A stretch of 42,023 bases of DNA from Acidimicrobiia bacterium (GTDB lineage: Bacteria > Actinomycetota > Acidimicrobiia > Acidimicrobiales > AC-14), in contig JAHFUP010000039.1 in assembly GCA_023265025.1 (NCBI GenBank), positions 1 to 42,023 on the forward strand, written 5' to 3'. Shown in pieces: positions 8,580 to 15,687 of the stretch. How positions within the stretch are numbered: the stretch's first letter is position 1; each line of letters opens with the position of its first letter. The notes under the pieces are model-generated. The model made no database searches and was not told where the DNA came from. It was given only the letters and a program-made list of their open reading frames with translations. Made by a program: the position numbers and the translations under genes.

Positions 8580-9053
8580 ATTCCATCCCGCACCCGGCCG
8601 ACCGACCTGCTGCTTTTCGCGCACGCGTTGCGGCTCTGTCGGTTGGCGAGGGGAACTGGGTCGCGGACATCCCTGCCTCAGCAGAGTGCCGTGCTCGCGT
8701 CGAAGCCTCTGTTGCCCGCCGGCGTCGCGCCCGACGCGGCCCACCGGGCCACTCTGCGAGCATCGGCGAGGGCGGCCCGGTGGTTCGGGGCCCGGGACAC
8801 CTGCCTGATCCGGGCCCTGGTGGTCGGCGCGCTGCTGTCCGACCGCGACGGCGTGCGGCTGCACGTCGGTTTCGCCACGCCGGCCGAGGGAGGGGGGGCA
8901 CTCGAAGGACACGCGTGGGTCACCGTCGACGGTGCGATCGTAGGTGGGCCGGAAGCCGCCATGGCGGGTCGGGACGCAACGACGGAATTGTCCATATCCG
9001 TACGCCGGCGCCGGCCGTCGGCGCTCTCCGGCCCGATCGGCGGTACGCTCTGA
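8580..9053 (+). CDS. Lasso-peptide B2-like transglutaminase-fold protein
   Basis: The roughly 157-residue product matches the transglutaminase-like family of lasso peptide leader peptidases (Transglut_core3, McjB C-terminal type). A leucine-rich DLLLFAHALRLCRLAR start is followed by RDTCLIRALVV with Cys75, a RLHVGFA strand, and GHAWVTVDG with His111 and Asp117. The Cys-His-Asp triad is therefore intact. If the only conventional start, TTG 8628, were used, the helical N-terminus normal for B2 proteins would be lost. ATT at 8580 with a good ribosome site restores the usual 140-160 residue length. It stops 5 bases before the epimerase gene, so the two are co-transcribed. The other lasso-type genes begin 9.5 kb downstream, and no other B2 gene is in the window. 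It may serve that cluster or an unrelated glycan function. Confidence 0.72.
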   Translation: MPSRTRPTDLLLFAHALRLCRLARGTGSRTSLPQQSAVLASKPLLPAGVAPDAAHRATLRASARAARWFGARDTCLIRALVVGALLSDRDGVRLHVGFATPAEGGGALEGHAWVTVDGAIVGGPEAAMAGRDATTELSISVRRRRPSALSGPIGGTL

Positions 9054-9058
9054 CCCCA

Positions 9059-10054
9059 ATGAGGCGGACCTACCTGGTCACCGGAGGTGCCGGCTTCATC
9101 GGCTCGCACCTTGTCGAGGCCCTGTTGGGCCAGGGCCACCAGGTCGTCGCGTTCGACAACCTCTCCACCGGCCGCCTCCGGAACCTCGACCACCTCGGCC
9201 ATGACCCCGGGCTCCGGTTCGTCCAGGGCTCGGTGCTCGACGAACTGGCGGTCGACGAGCTGATGCACGCGTGCGACAGCGTGATCCACCTGGCGGCGGC
9301 GGTGGGCGTCAAGCTCATCGTCGACGAGCCCCTTCGCTCGTTCACGACGAACATCCGTGGCTCGGAGATCGTGATCGAGTCCGCGTTCCGCCACCGCCGG
9401 CCAATCTTGCTGGCCAGCACATCGGAGATCTACGGCAAGAATTCCGACGTCCCGCTCCGGGAGACTGACGATCGCATCCTGGGGCCGACGACGACCGCCC
9501 GGTGGGCGTACAGCACCGCCAAGGCGGTCGACGAGATCCTGGCGTATGCGTATCACCGGGAGCGTGGGCTTCCGACGACGGTGGTGCGGTTGTTCAACAC
9601 CGTCGGGCCTCGGCAGAGCCCGGCGTACGGGATGGTGGTGCCGAGGCTGGCCCGCCAGGCGGTGGCCGGCGCACCACTGACCGTGTACGGCGACGGCACC
9701 CAGAGCCGCTGCTTCTGCCACGTGTCCGACGTCGTCGACGCCCTCCTCGGGCTCCTCGACAATCCCGACGCGGTCGGGGGCGTGTTCAACGTGGGATCGA
9801 CCGAGGAGGTGACGATCTATGCACTGGCCGAGCGGATCGTACAACGGGCCGGTTCGTCCTCCCCGATCCGGCTGGTCCCCTACGACCATGCCTATCCGTT
9901 CGGATTCGAGGACATGAAACGCAGGCTGCCGTCGATAGACCGGATTCGTAACCTGACCGGCTGGCACCCGACTCGCACCCTCGACGACATCCTCGCCGAG
10001 ACGATCGCCGAGGCTGCGGCCGAGCGTGCTGCGAGCGTGGCTGGGACGATCTGA
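9059..10054 (+). CDS. NAD-dependent epimerase/dehydratase (extended SDR)
   Basis: This 331-residue sugar-nucleotide modifying enzyme is of the extended short-chain dehydrogenase family. The NAD-binding GGAGFIG is at 9-15, the TSE segment at 121-123 and the catalytic Y151-x3-K155 (YSTAK) follow. Substrate-side regions include RLFNTVGPRQ and a VYGDGTQSRCF segment. Relatives include UDP-glucose 4-epimerase, UDP-glucuronate decarboxylase and dTDP-glucose dehydratase; I cannot choose between them. The ATG at 9059 follows the B2-like stop by 5 bases, and a GTG start of the next gene follows its own stop by 2 bases, so these three form one transcription unit. It probably supplies an activated sugar for the surface polymer. 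Confidence 0.9.
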   Translation: MRRTYLVTGGAGFIGSHLVEALLGQGHQVVAFDNLSTGRLRNLDHLGHDPGLRFVQGSVLDELAVDELMHACDSVIHLAAAVGVKLIVDEPLRSFTTNIRGSEIVIESAFRHRRPILLASTSEIYGKNSDVPLRETDDRILGPTTTARWAYSTAKAVDEILAYAYHRERGLPTTVVRLFNTVGPRQSPAYGMVVPRLARQAVAGAPLTVYGDGTQSRCFCHVSDVVDALLGLLDNPDAVGGVFNVGSTEEVTIYALAERIVQRAGSSSPIRLVPYDHAYPFGFEDMKRRLPSIDRIRNLTGWHPTRTLDDILAETIAEAAAERAASVAGTI

Positions 10055-10056
10055 CC

Positions 10057-12900
10057 GTGGGGCCGCCGTGGGCCCAGGCGTTCCTCACCGCATGCCTCAT
10101 CACCCTGGTCGGCACGCCGCTGCTCCGGCGCCTGGCGGTGGCCACCGACTTCGTCGACCACCCCCACGCCGACCACAAGAGCCATAGCGAGGCGACCCCG
10201 TATCTCGGCGGGATCGGCTTGATGATCGCCGTGCTCGTCGGGCTGCTGTACACGTCGGAGCTCACCCCGTCGGTCGCGGTCATTGCCATCGGGGGCGCCG
10301 CCATCGGCTGCCTCGGCCTGCTCGACGACCACCGCTCGGTCGGCGCCCTGCCCCGCTTCGGCCTAGAGGTCGTCGTCGCCGCGGTGGCGCTGGCCGTCGG
10401 GCTCCGGGTCCACGCCACGGACATCCTGGTGGTCGACGGGCTGATCACGATCGTGTGGATCGTCGGCGTGACCAACGCGATCAACCTGATGGACAACATG
10501 GACGGGCTGTCCGTCGGCGTGTCGGCCGCCGCCGCCGGCGCCATCTTCGCGTCGGCGGTCCTGAACGAACAGCCCGTGCCCGCGGTGCTCGCCGCCGGCC
10601 TCGTCGGCGCCTGCCTGGGGTTCGGGGTCTACAACAAGCGGCCGGCCTCCATCTTCATGGGTGATGCCGGCAGCCTGTTTCTCGGGTTCGTGCTGGCCGT
10701 CGTCGCCATGGACGTGAGCCCGGCGCTCACGCCACCCACCAGCTTCATCGTCCCGGTGATGCTGCTGGCGCTCCCCGTGCTCGACACCGCCACCGTCACG
10801 ATCTGTCGGCTGCGGCGCGGGCGCCCGGTCGCACAGGGTGGCAAGGACCACCTCTCGCACCGGTTGGTGTCCCGGGGGCTGAGCCCTGGCGCCGCCGTCG
10901 GCGTGCTCGTCTCGGTCGAGGCCTGGGTCGGCCTGCTCGCCGTCCTGACCGGTCGCCAAGTCATCTCCCTGCCTGTCTCGCTCGTCGCGGCCGGCGCCAC
11001 GTTCGAGGCGCTGGTGATAGCCACCGTCGGCGCGCCGGTCTACACCGAGCCGGTCGTCGGCATGCCCAAGCGGTTGCGGCGCGTCGCCGGAGGAGCGGTG
11101 GCGGTCGGGGTGCTCCTGACCGCTCCGGCCGTCGCCGGCCTGCTCCTCGCCCGCGGGCCCGGTACCGCCGGTGCCAGGTCGACCAGTCAGGCGCTCACCG
11201 CCGTCGCCGCCGGCGACAGCCAGCGCGCCACCATGCTCTTCGATCGTGCTTCAGAGGACCTGCGCCGGGCCGACGCGGCGCTGCACCGCCCCCTCACCTC
11301 GCTGGGCCTCGTGGTGCCCGGCCTGCGGGCCAATCTGGCGACCACGCGCGCGGTCGTGCACGCGGGGCGCGACGTTGTCGGGGCGGCCCAGGAGGTCTCG
11401 GCGCTGGCCGAGGCGTCGGCGATGCCCCTCACGGGCGACGGGGTGATCGCGGCCGGATCCCAGGCCCTGGCCCCCGCCCTGTCCGAGGCCGCCTCCGTCC
11501 TGCAACGGGCCGCCGCGGACCTGGCCGGCTACAACCGCCCGTACCTGTGGCCGGCGCTGGCCGAGACCATCCGGACGCTGCGGGCCCAGCTCGAGGTTGC
11601 CGCCTCGACGACGAGCCGGGCCGCGGACGTGACCCGGGTCCTCCCCGCCCTGCTCGGCGACGCCGGCACCCGGCACTACTTCCTTGCCATCCAGGACAAC
11701 ACCGAGCTCCGGGGCTCGGGGGGCGTCGTGCACTACTGGGGCGAGCTCGTCGCCGAGCACGGGCGCCTGCGCCTGACCCATCTCGGGCCGACGAGCGAGT
11801 TCGACCGGCCGGACGGTCCGGCTCGTAATGACGTACCCCAGGAGGTCATCGACCGCTACCGGGGCTTCGACGTGGCGGGAACGTGGCAGAACACGAACGT
11901 CTCGCCCGACTTCGCGGTCACCGGCCGGGTGATCACCAGCCTCTACGCCAGGACCGTCGGCACGATGCTCGACGGCGTCGTCTCGGTGGATCTCCCCGGA
12001 CTGGCCGCCCTCCTCGGGGTGACCGGCCCGGTGTCGGTCGACGGCCGGCCGGGGACGATCGACTCCCAGACGCTCGTGGACACCCTCGTCCGAGGCGCGT
12101 ACCCCGAGGGCCGCGACCAGGAGGCGACAGTCCTCGGGACCGTGAGGGCGACGGTGCCGGCCTTCACGGCCGCCAACCTCGGCACGCCGGCGGCGCTGGC
12201 CCGGTCGCTTGGGCCGTCGGTGCAGGACGGCCATCTCCGCTTCTACGCCACTCGAGCCGACGAGCAGGCCGTCCTCCGCCGCCTCGGCGCCACCGGGGAG
12301 GTTCCGGCCGGCGCCGGCGACTCCGTGCTCGTGGTGAACCAGAACCTCTCGGCGACGAGCGTCGACTCGTACCTCCACCGGAGCATCCGGTACGAGATGG
12401 CCCTGGACCCCGGCGAGCGGGCCGCCACCCTCTCCGGACGGCTGGAGGTGACCCTCCGAAACGACCTGACATCGGCGGCGGGCGAGAACCGCAGCTACGT
12501 CTCGATGTACACGCCCCTGGGACTGCTGCGCTCGACGCTCGACGGCCGCGCCGGCGGCGTCGAGTCGGCCATCGAGTTCGGCCGGCGGGTCTACTCCACG
12601 ATCGTCAGCGTGCCGAACCAGCAGTCGAGGACGATCGGGCTGGACCTGGCCGGCGAGGTCGCCCTCCGCCCCGACGGCTGGTACCAGCTCGACGTCCTCC
12701 ACCAGACGTCGCTCCAGCCCGACGACTTCACGGTCTCGCTGTCGGTGCCCGACGGCTGGCGGATCGTCGAGGCACGTGGGCTCGACATCGCGGATGCCAA
12801 CCACGCCGTCGCCGACCTGCGCGTCGGCCGGAACACCCAGCTGGCGCTCCGTCTCGAACGGACGCCGTGGGCCCGGCTCTGGAGCGACGCGAGCGACTGA
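10057..12900 (+). CDS. WecA/MraY-type phosphoglycosyltransferase fused to DUF4012
   Basis: This is a 947-residue two-part membrane protein. Residues 1 to about 335 are a polytopic polyprenyl-phosphate sugar-1-phosphate transferase (Glycos_transf_4). Its signature loops are GLLDDHR at 87-93, NLMDNMDG at 143-150, FMGDAGS at 200-206 and GKDHLSHRL at 262-270. It would start glycan synthesis by moving a HexNAc-1-phosphate onto undecaprenyl phosphate. A further membrane segment (about 343-365) leads into an extracellular DUF4012 region with HYFLAIQDNTELRGSGG near 540-556, running to the C-terminus. DUF4012 has no established activity but is common in actinobacterial surface-polymer loci. The GTG at 10057 lies 2 bases after the epimerase stop. 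The GKDHLSHRL loop resembles the Gram-positive TagO/WecA branch more than MraY. The fusion is unusual; see findings. Confidence 0.9.
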   Translation: MGPPWAQAFLTACLITLVGTPLLRRLAVATDFVDHPHADHKSHSEATPYLGGIGLMIAVLVGLLYTSELTPSVAVIAIGGAAIGCLGLLDDHRSVGALPRFGLEVVVAAVALAVGLRVHATDILVVDGLITIVWIVGVTNAINLMDNMDGLSVGVSAAAAGAIFASAVLNEQPVPAVLAAGLVGACLGFGVYNKRPASIFMGDAGSLFLGFVLAVVAMDVSPALTPPTSFIVPVMLLALPVLDTATVTICRLRRGRPVAQGGKDHLSHRLVSRGLSPGAAVGVLVSVEAWVGLLAVLTGRQVISLPVSLVAAGATFEALVIATVGAPVYTEPVVGMPKRLRRVAGGAVAVGVLLTAPAVAGLLLARGPGTAGARSTSQALTAVAAGDSQRATMLFDRASEDLRRADAALHRPLTSLGLVVPGLRANLATTRAVVHAGRDVVGAAQEVSALAEASAMPLTGDGVIAAGSQALAPALSEAASVLQRAAADLAGYNRPYLWPALAETIRTLRAQLEVAASTTSRAADVTRVLPALLGDAGTRHYFLAIQDNTELRGSGGVVHYWGELVAEHGRLRLTHLGPTSEFDRPDGPARNDVPQEVIDRYRGFDVAGTWQNTNVSPDFAVTGRVITSLYARTVGTMLDGVVSVDLPGLAALLGVTGPVSVDGRPGTIDSQTLVDTLVRGAYPEGRDQEATVLGTVRATVPAFTAANLGTPAALARSLGPSVQDGHLRFYATRADEQAVLRRLGATGEVPAGAGDSVLVVNQNLSATSVDSYLHRSIRYEMALDPGERAATLSGRLEVTLRNDLTSAAGENRSYVSMYTPLGLLRSTLDGRAGGVESAIEFGRRVYSTIVSVPNQQSRTIGLDLAGEVALRPDGWYQLDVLHQTSLQPDDFTVSLSVPDGWRIVEARGLDIADANHAVADLRVGRNTQLALRLERTPWARLWSDASD

Positions 12901-12925
12901 CCGTCATCCAGGCCGCACCGCCCGC

Positions 12926-12977
12926 GCAACTGGTGACGATCGAACCGGTCATAGCCTGTCGAACCGTCACCAGTTGC
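12926..12977. terminator. Perfect 13-bp inverted repeat between convergent genes
   Basis: GCAACTGGTGACG (12926-12938) is perfectly complementary to CGTCACCAGTTGC (12965-12977), with a 26-base loop that itself contains a short CGAACCGGT/GTCGAAC-type element. It lies between the stop of the DUF4012 fusion and the last codons of the convergent O-antigen-ligase-like gene, so it fits a bidirectional transcription end. No T-run follows, as is common in GC-rich actinobacteria. Confidence 0.6.
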
Positions 12978-14160
12978 CGGGCTCGTCCGGCCGCCGGCCG
13001 GCGTCGGCCATGCCGAGCAGGATCCACACGTGGCGGAACCGGTGCACGTCCATCGCCAGCGCGTCCACCGCCATCCCGGCCAGCGCGCTCCAGGTCGCCA
13101 TGTCGGTCGGCCGGGCCCGCGGTCGCCAGAGCACGACGATCATGGCGGCCAGGGCGAGAAGGGCGACGGGGCCCTGGACTGCGGCGACCTCCAGTGGCGT
13201 CAGGTGGGCCTGGCCCACCCGCCCGTCCCAGCCCCCGGGGAAGGAGCCCAATCCCTTTCCGAGCCAGGGGTGCGCTTGGAGCGTCCTCGCCGACGCCACC
13301 GCGGTCTGCCGGCGGCCCGAGGGCTCCGAACCGATCGAGAACGAGCCCGGACGGCTCGGGTCGAGCGTCACGCTGGCCACGGTGAGGAACACGACGGCGG
13401 CCACGCCGGCGAGGCAGACCCCGGCTGCCGCCACCCGGCCTCGCCGGCACCCCGCCCCGACGCGCAGCGCGGCGGCGACGACGAACCCGATGATCGCCCG
13501 CGAGAACGTGGCCAAGACGACGAGGAAGAGCACCACCTGGGCCGCCCGTCGCCAGCGCGTCGAGACGTCGGCCGCGCCGCCGGCCAGGACCGCGGAGGCG
13601 AAGGTGCAGAAGCTGGCGAGGAGGCTTGAGTTGTAGAAGCCCGCCTGCACCCGGGCGTAGCGCGTCGACACCTCCAGCTCGCCGTAGGTACCGATCAGCA
13701 GCGTCGGCCGTCCGGCGAAGTGCAGGACGAGGCCCACGCCGGCTGCGGCGCCGATGAGGAAAGCGGTGACCACGACCACCCGGGTCAGGGCTGCTCGGAC
13801 CACGACGTCCTGCGTCAGCTCGCTGGTCAGGAAGAACAGCACCGCCAGCCCCGCCATCCCGAGCAGCAGCAGGACGCCGCGGTGGCGGGCCGGCGAGACG
13901 AGCAGCGAGGCACCCGACGCCCCGAGATACAGGGCAAGGGCGGCGTGGGGCGCCCGGAACCGGGGTCGCCGGCCGAGCCGCCGCTGCTCGACGAGCCAGG
14001 CGGTAGCCGCCAAGGCGACGAAGAGGTCGCCCCACTGGGCCTGTTCCCGGGCGACCGGGAACGGGACGATCCACACCCAGGGGAGGACGGCGACGGCCGC
14101 GAGGTAGAGGACGGCGCTCGGCCGCCGGGCGACGGCGCGCCACTCCCCGGCGCGGCCCAT
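12967..14160 (-). CDS. O-antigen ligase/polymerase-like membrane protein
   Basis: The 397-residue product has about ten hydrophobic segments and a long central periplasmic-type loop with STRYARVQAGFYNSSLLASF, followed by TFSRAIIGFVV and a soluble loop ending HPWLGKGLGSFPG. This is the layout of the Wzy_C/WaaL family, which polymerises or ligates lipid-linked glycans on the outer face of the membrane. The ATG at 14160 overlaps the upstream stop by one base (TGATG), so the gene is translated with the metallopeptidase before it. It would act after flipping of repeat units made by the surrounding transferases. Whether it is polymerase or ligase cannot be told from sequence. Confidence 0.82.
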   Translation of the reverse strand: MGRAGEWRAVARRPSAVLYLAAVAVLPWVWIVPFPVAREQAQWGDLFVALAATAWLVEQRRLGRRPRFRAPHAALALYLGASGASLLVSPARHRGVLLLLGMAGLAVLFFLTSELTQDVVVRAALTRVVVVTAFLIGAAAGVGLVLHFAGRPTLLIGTYGELEVSTRYARVQAGFYNSSLLASFCTFASAVLAGGAADVSTRWRRAAQVVLFLVVLATFSRAIIGFVVAAALRVGAGCRRGRVAAAGVCLAGVAAVVFLTVASVTLDPSRPGSFSIGSEPSGRRQTAVASARTLQAHPWLGKGLGSFPGGWDGRVGQAHLTPLEVAAVQGPVALLALAAMIVVLWRPRARPTDMATWSALAGMAVDALAMDVHRFRHVWILLGMADAGRRPDEPGNW

Positions 14161-14768
14161 CAGGCGTCGCCGAAGAAGCTGGCCCGGAGGCGAGCGAGGT
14201 CGGCGTCGGTGGGCCGGTGCGTCGTGGCGCGCCACCGCTCGGAGGGCGGGGCGAAGAGGGCGGCGAAGACCTCGGCGTAGTCCTCGGTCCAGATCTCGTC
14301 CGCCGTGCCGCGAGGCAGGCCTCGCGCCGCCAACCACGCGGGTACGAACCGGGGATCCCGGGTGTGGTGCATGTGGCCCAGCTCGTGGGCGATGGCCCGG
14401 GCCAGGTCCTCGGCCGACTGGGAGCGGTCGACGTAGATCTCGATGTGCGGGTCGTCGAACGGCGGGTCACCGGGCGGCGGTGGAAACGCCTGGCCCTGGA
14501 GCTGGCCACCGGGCGTTCGCCAGCTGCACACCATGGGCCAGCGCCGGCGGGCGGTGACGAGGCCGGCGGCCCGGTCGCAGCGGGCCTGCGGATCGAGACC
14601 GGTGAGCGCCGAGGTGGTCGTCGGCGGAGCGCCCGGAGTCTCCACGACCGGCCGATCACGCTGGAACGACAGCGACGCGACGGCGACGAGGACGGCTGCT
14701 CCGGCGACGGCGAACACCGCGCTCAGCCGACCCGGTGCGGGTGTCCGTCGTCGGGAGATGTCGCGCAT
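14160..14768 (-). CDS. Membrane-anchored HExxH metallopeptidase-like protein
   Basis: The 202-residue protein has a basic N-terminus and one hydrophobic segment (about 15-34), then a proline-rich linker and an extracytoplasmic domain. The domain contains AIAHELGHMHHTRD, with the zinc-binding HELGH at 128-132. A downstream EDYAEVFA segment at 162-169 could give the third (Glu or Asp) ligand. C64 and C81 could form a disulfide. It does not match a peptidase family I can name, and the substrate is unknown. It is coupled to the O-antigen-ligase-like gene by a TGATG junction and is divergent from the secreted protein at 14897, which makes that protein or the polymer machinery possible targets. That link is inference. 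Confidence 0.72.
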   Translation of the reverse strand: MRDISRRRTPAPGRLSAVFAVAGAAVLVAVASLSFQRDRPVVETPGAPPTTTSALTGLDPQARCDRAAGLVTARRRWPMVCSWRTPGGQLQGQAFPPPPGDPPFDDPHIEIYVDRSQSAEDLARAIAHELGHMHHTRDPRFVPAWLAARGLPRGTADEIWTEDYAEVFAALFAPPSERWRATTHRPTDADLARLRASFFGDA

Positions 14769-14885
14769 GCTACGTTCGTCCGATCAGGGGGTGACTCCCC
14801 CACGTCGTACTATTGGCTGGAAATGGCGTACTCGGGAACAATGAGGGCGGAGACCTGGATGGGGACTTCGAGGTCGGGACCGAGC

Positions 14886-14891
14886 AGGAGG
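14886..14891 (+). promoter_or_regulatory. Shine-Dalgarno fixing the ATG at 14897
   Basis: AGGAGG ends 5 bases before ATG 14897 and overlaps an in-frame GTG at 14891, which rules that GTG out as start. About 75 bases upstream, TACTAT at 14808-14813 could be a -10 element for this gene, but I see no matching -35. Confidence 0.6.
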
Positions 14892-14896
14892 TGGGC

Positions 14897-15667
14897 ATGA
14901 CTCGACACGCCAGGCCATTGACGCTTCTGGCTGGAGCGCTCGCCGCCACGGCGTGCATCCTGGTCGGCGCCTCGCCATCGCTTGCCGCGCCGCCCTACCC
15001 GGCCGGCGCCCAGTCGACCGCCCTGGTCGGCGGCACGCCCCTCGTGCGGGCGATCTGCCCCGCTGGGAGCCCTGGGGCCCTCAGCGCCGGCACCTCCACC
15101 AAGGGCGGCGTGACCGTCGGCTCACCGGCCGGCGCCAGGTGTACCGCGCAATCGGCCGACGCCCAGGGCCTCTACTCGATCGCCGGCGCCACCCCGGTCC
15201 CACCCAGCCTCCGGTTCTCCGCCGGCTGCCAGAACTCCACCGGTCAGAACGGCGGGGCGGTCGACGTCCCCGCCGGTACCTTCGTCACAGGGATCGGTGT
15301 CGTGACCCAGACCACCCCGGTCGCCACGCCGAACACCCTCGTCACCTATCCCGGCGGTACCACGGCGATCCTGAACGAGGTCAGCATCGACCCCACCTCG
15401 GTCCTCCGCAACGCCATCCGGATCACCAGCGGGCCCAACAGCGGCACCATCATCGGCCAGGTCATCTGCGGGGTCCGGTACCCGCTCGCCGTGGACACGC
15501 CGTCCGCCGGCGAGGACGCGGCGGTCGCCGCTCCGGCGTCCCCGGTGGCCGACTCCGACGACTCCCTGAGCCTCCTGCTGATCGGAGGCGCCGTCGGCCT
15601 GCTGCTGTTGGTCCAGCTCCCGCTCGGCATGGCCATCCGCCGGCGCCGGAGCGCCTCCGCAAGCTAG
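14897..15667 (+). CDS. Secreted protein with C-terminal membrane anchor, unknown function
   Basis: The 256-residue product has a signal peptide (basic start, hydrophobic 8-25, likely cleavage after SPSLA at 26-30). A small-residue-rich extracellular domain follows, with four cysteines at 54, 82, 111 and 191, then a Ser/Asp/Ala-rich linker. It ends in a membrane segment (about 224-246) closed by IRRRRSASAS. That arrangement tethers the domain to the outer face of the membrane with a short cytoplasmic tail; there is no LPxTG sortase motif. I do not recognise the domain. The start is set by AGGAGG at 14886-14891. It is divergent from the metallopeptidase gene and ends 20 bases from the convergent DUF4012 gene. 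Confidence 0.75.
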   Translation: MTRHARPLTLLAGALAATACILVGASPSLAAPPYPAGAQSTALVGGTPLVRAICPAGSPGALSAGTSTKGGVTVGSPAGARCTAQSADAQGLYSIAGATPVPPSLRFSAGCQNSTGQNGGAVDVPAGTFVTGIGVVTQTTPVATPNTLVTYPGGTTAILNEVSIDPTSVLRNAIRITSGPNSGTIIGQVICGVRYPLAVDTPSAGEDAAVAAPASPVADSDDSLSLLLIGGAVGLLLLVQLPLGMAIRRRRSASAS

Positions 15668-15687
15668 CTAGGCTAGAGCGTCGCCGG

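Noticed and set aside
14787-14801. GGGGG-TGACT-CCCCC inverted repeat upstream of the secreted protein
   Set aside because: Five-base arms are too short to call an operator without a second copy.
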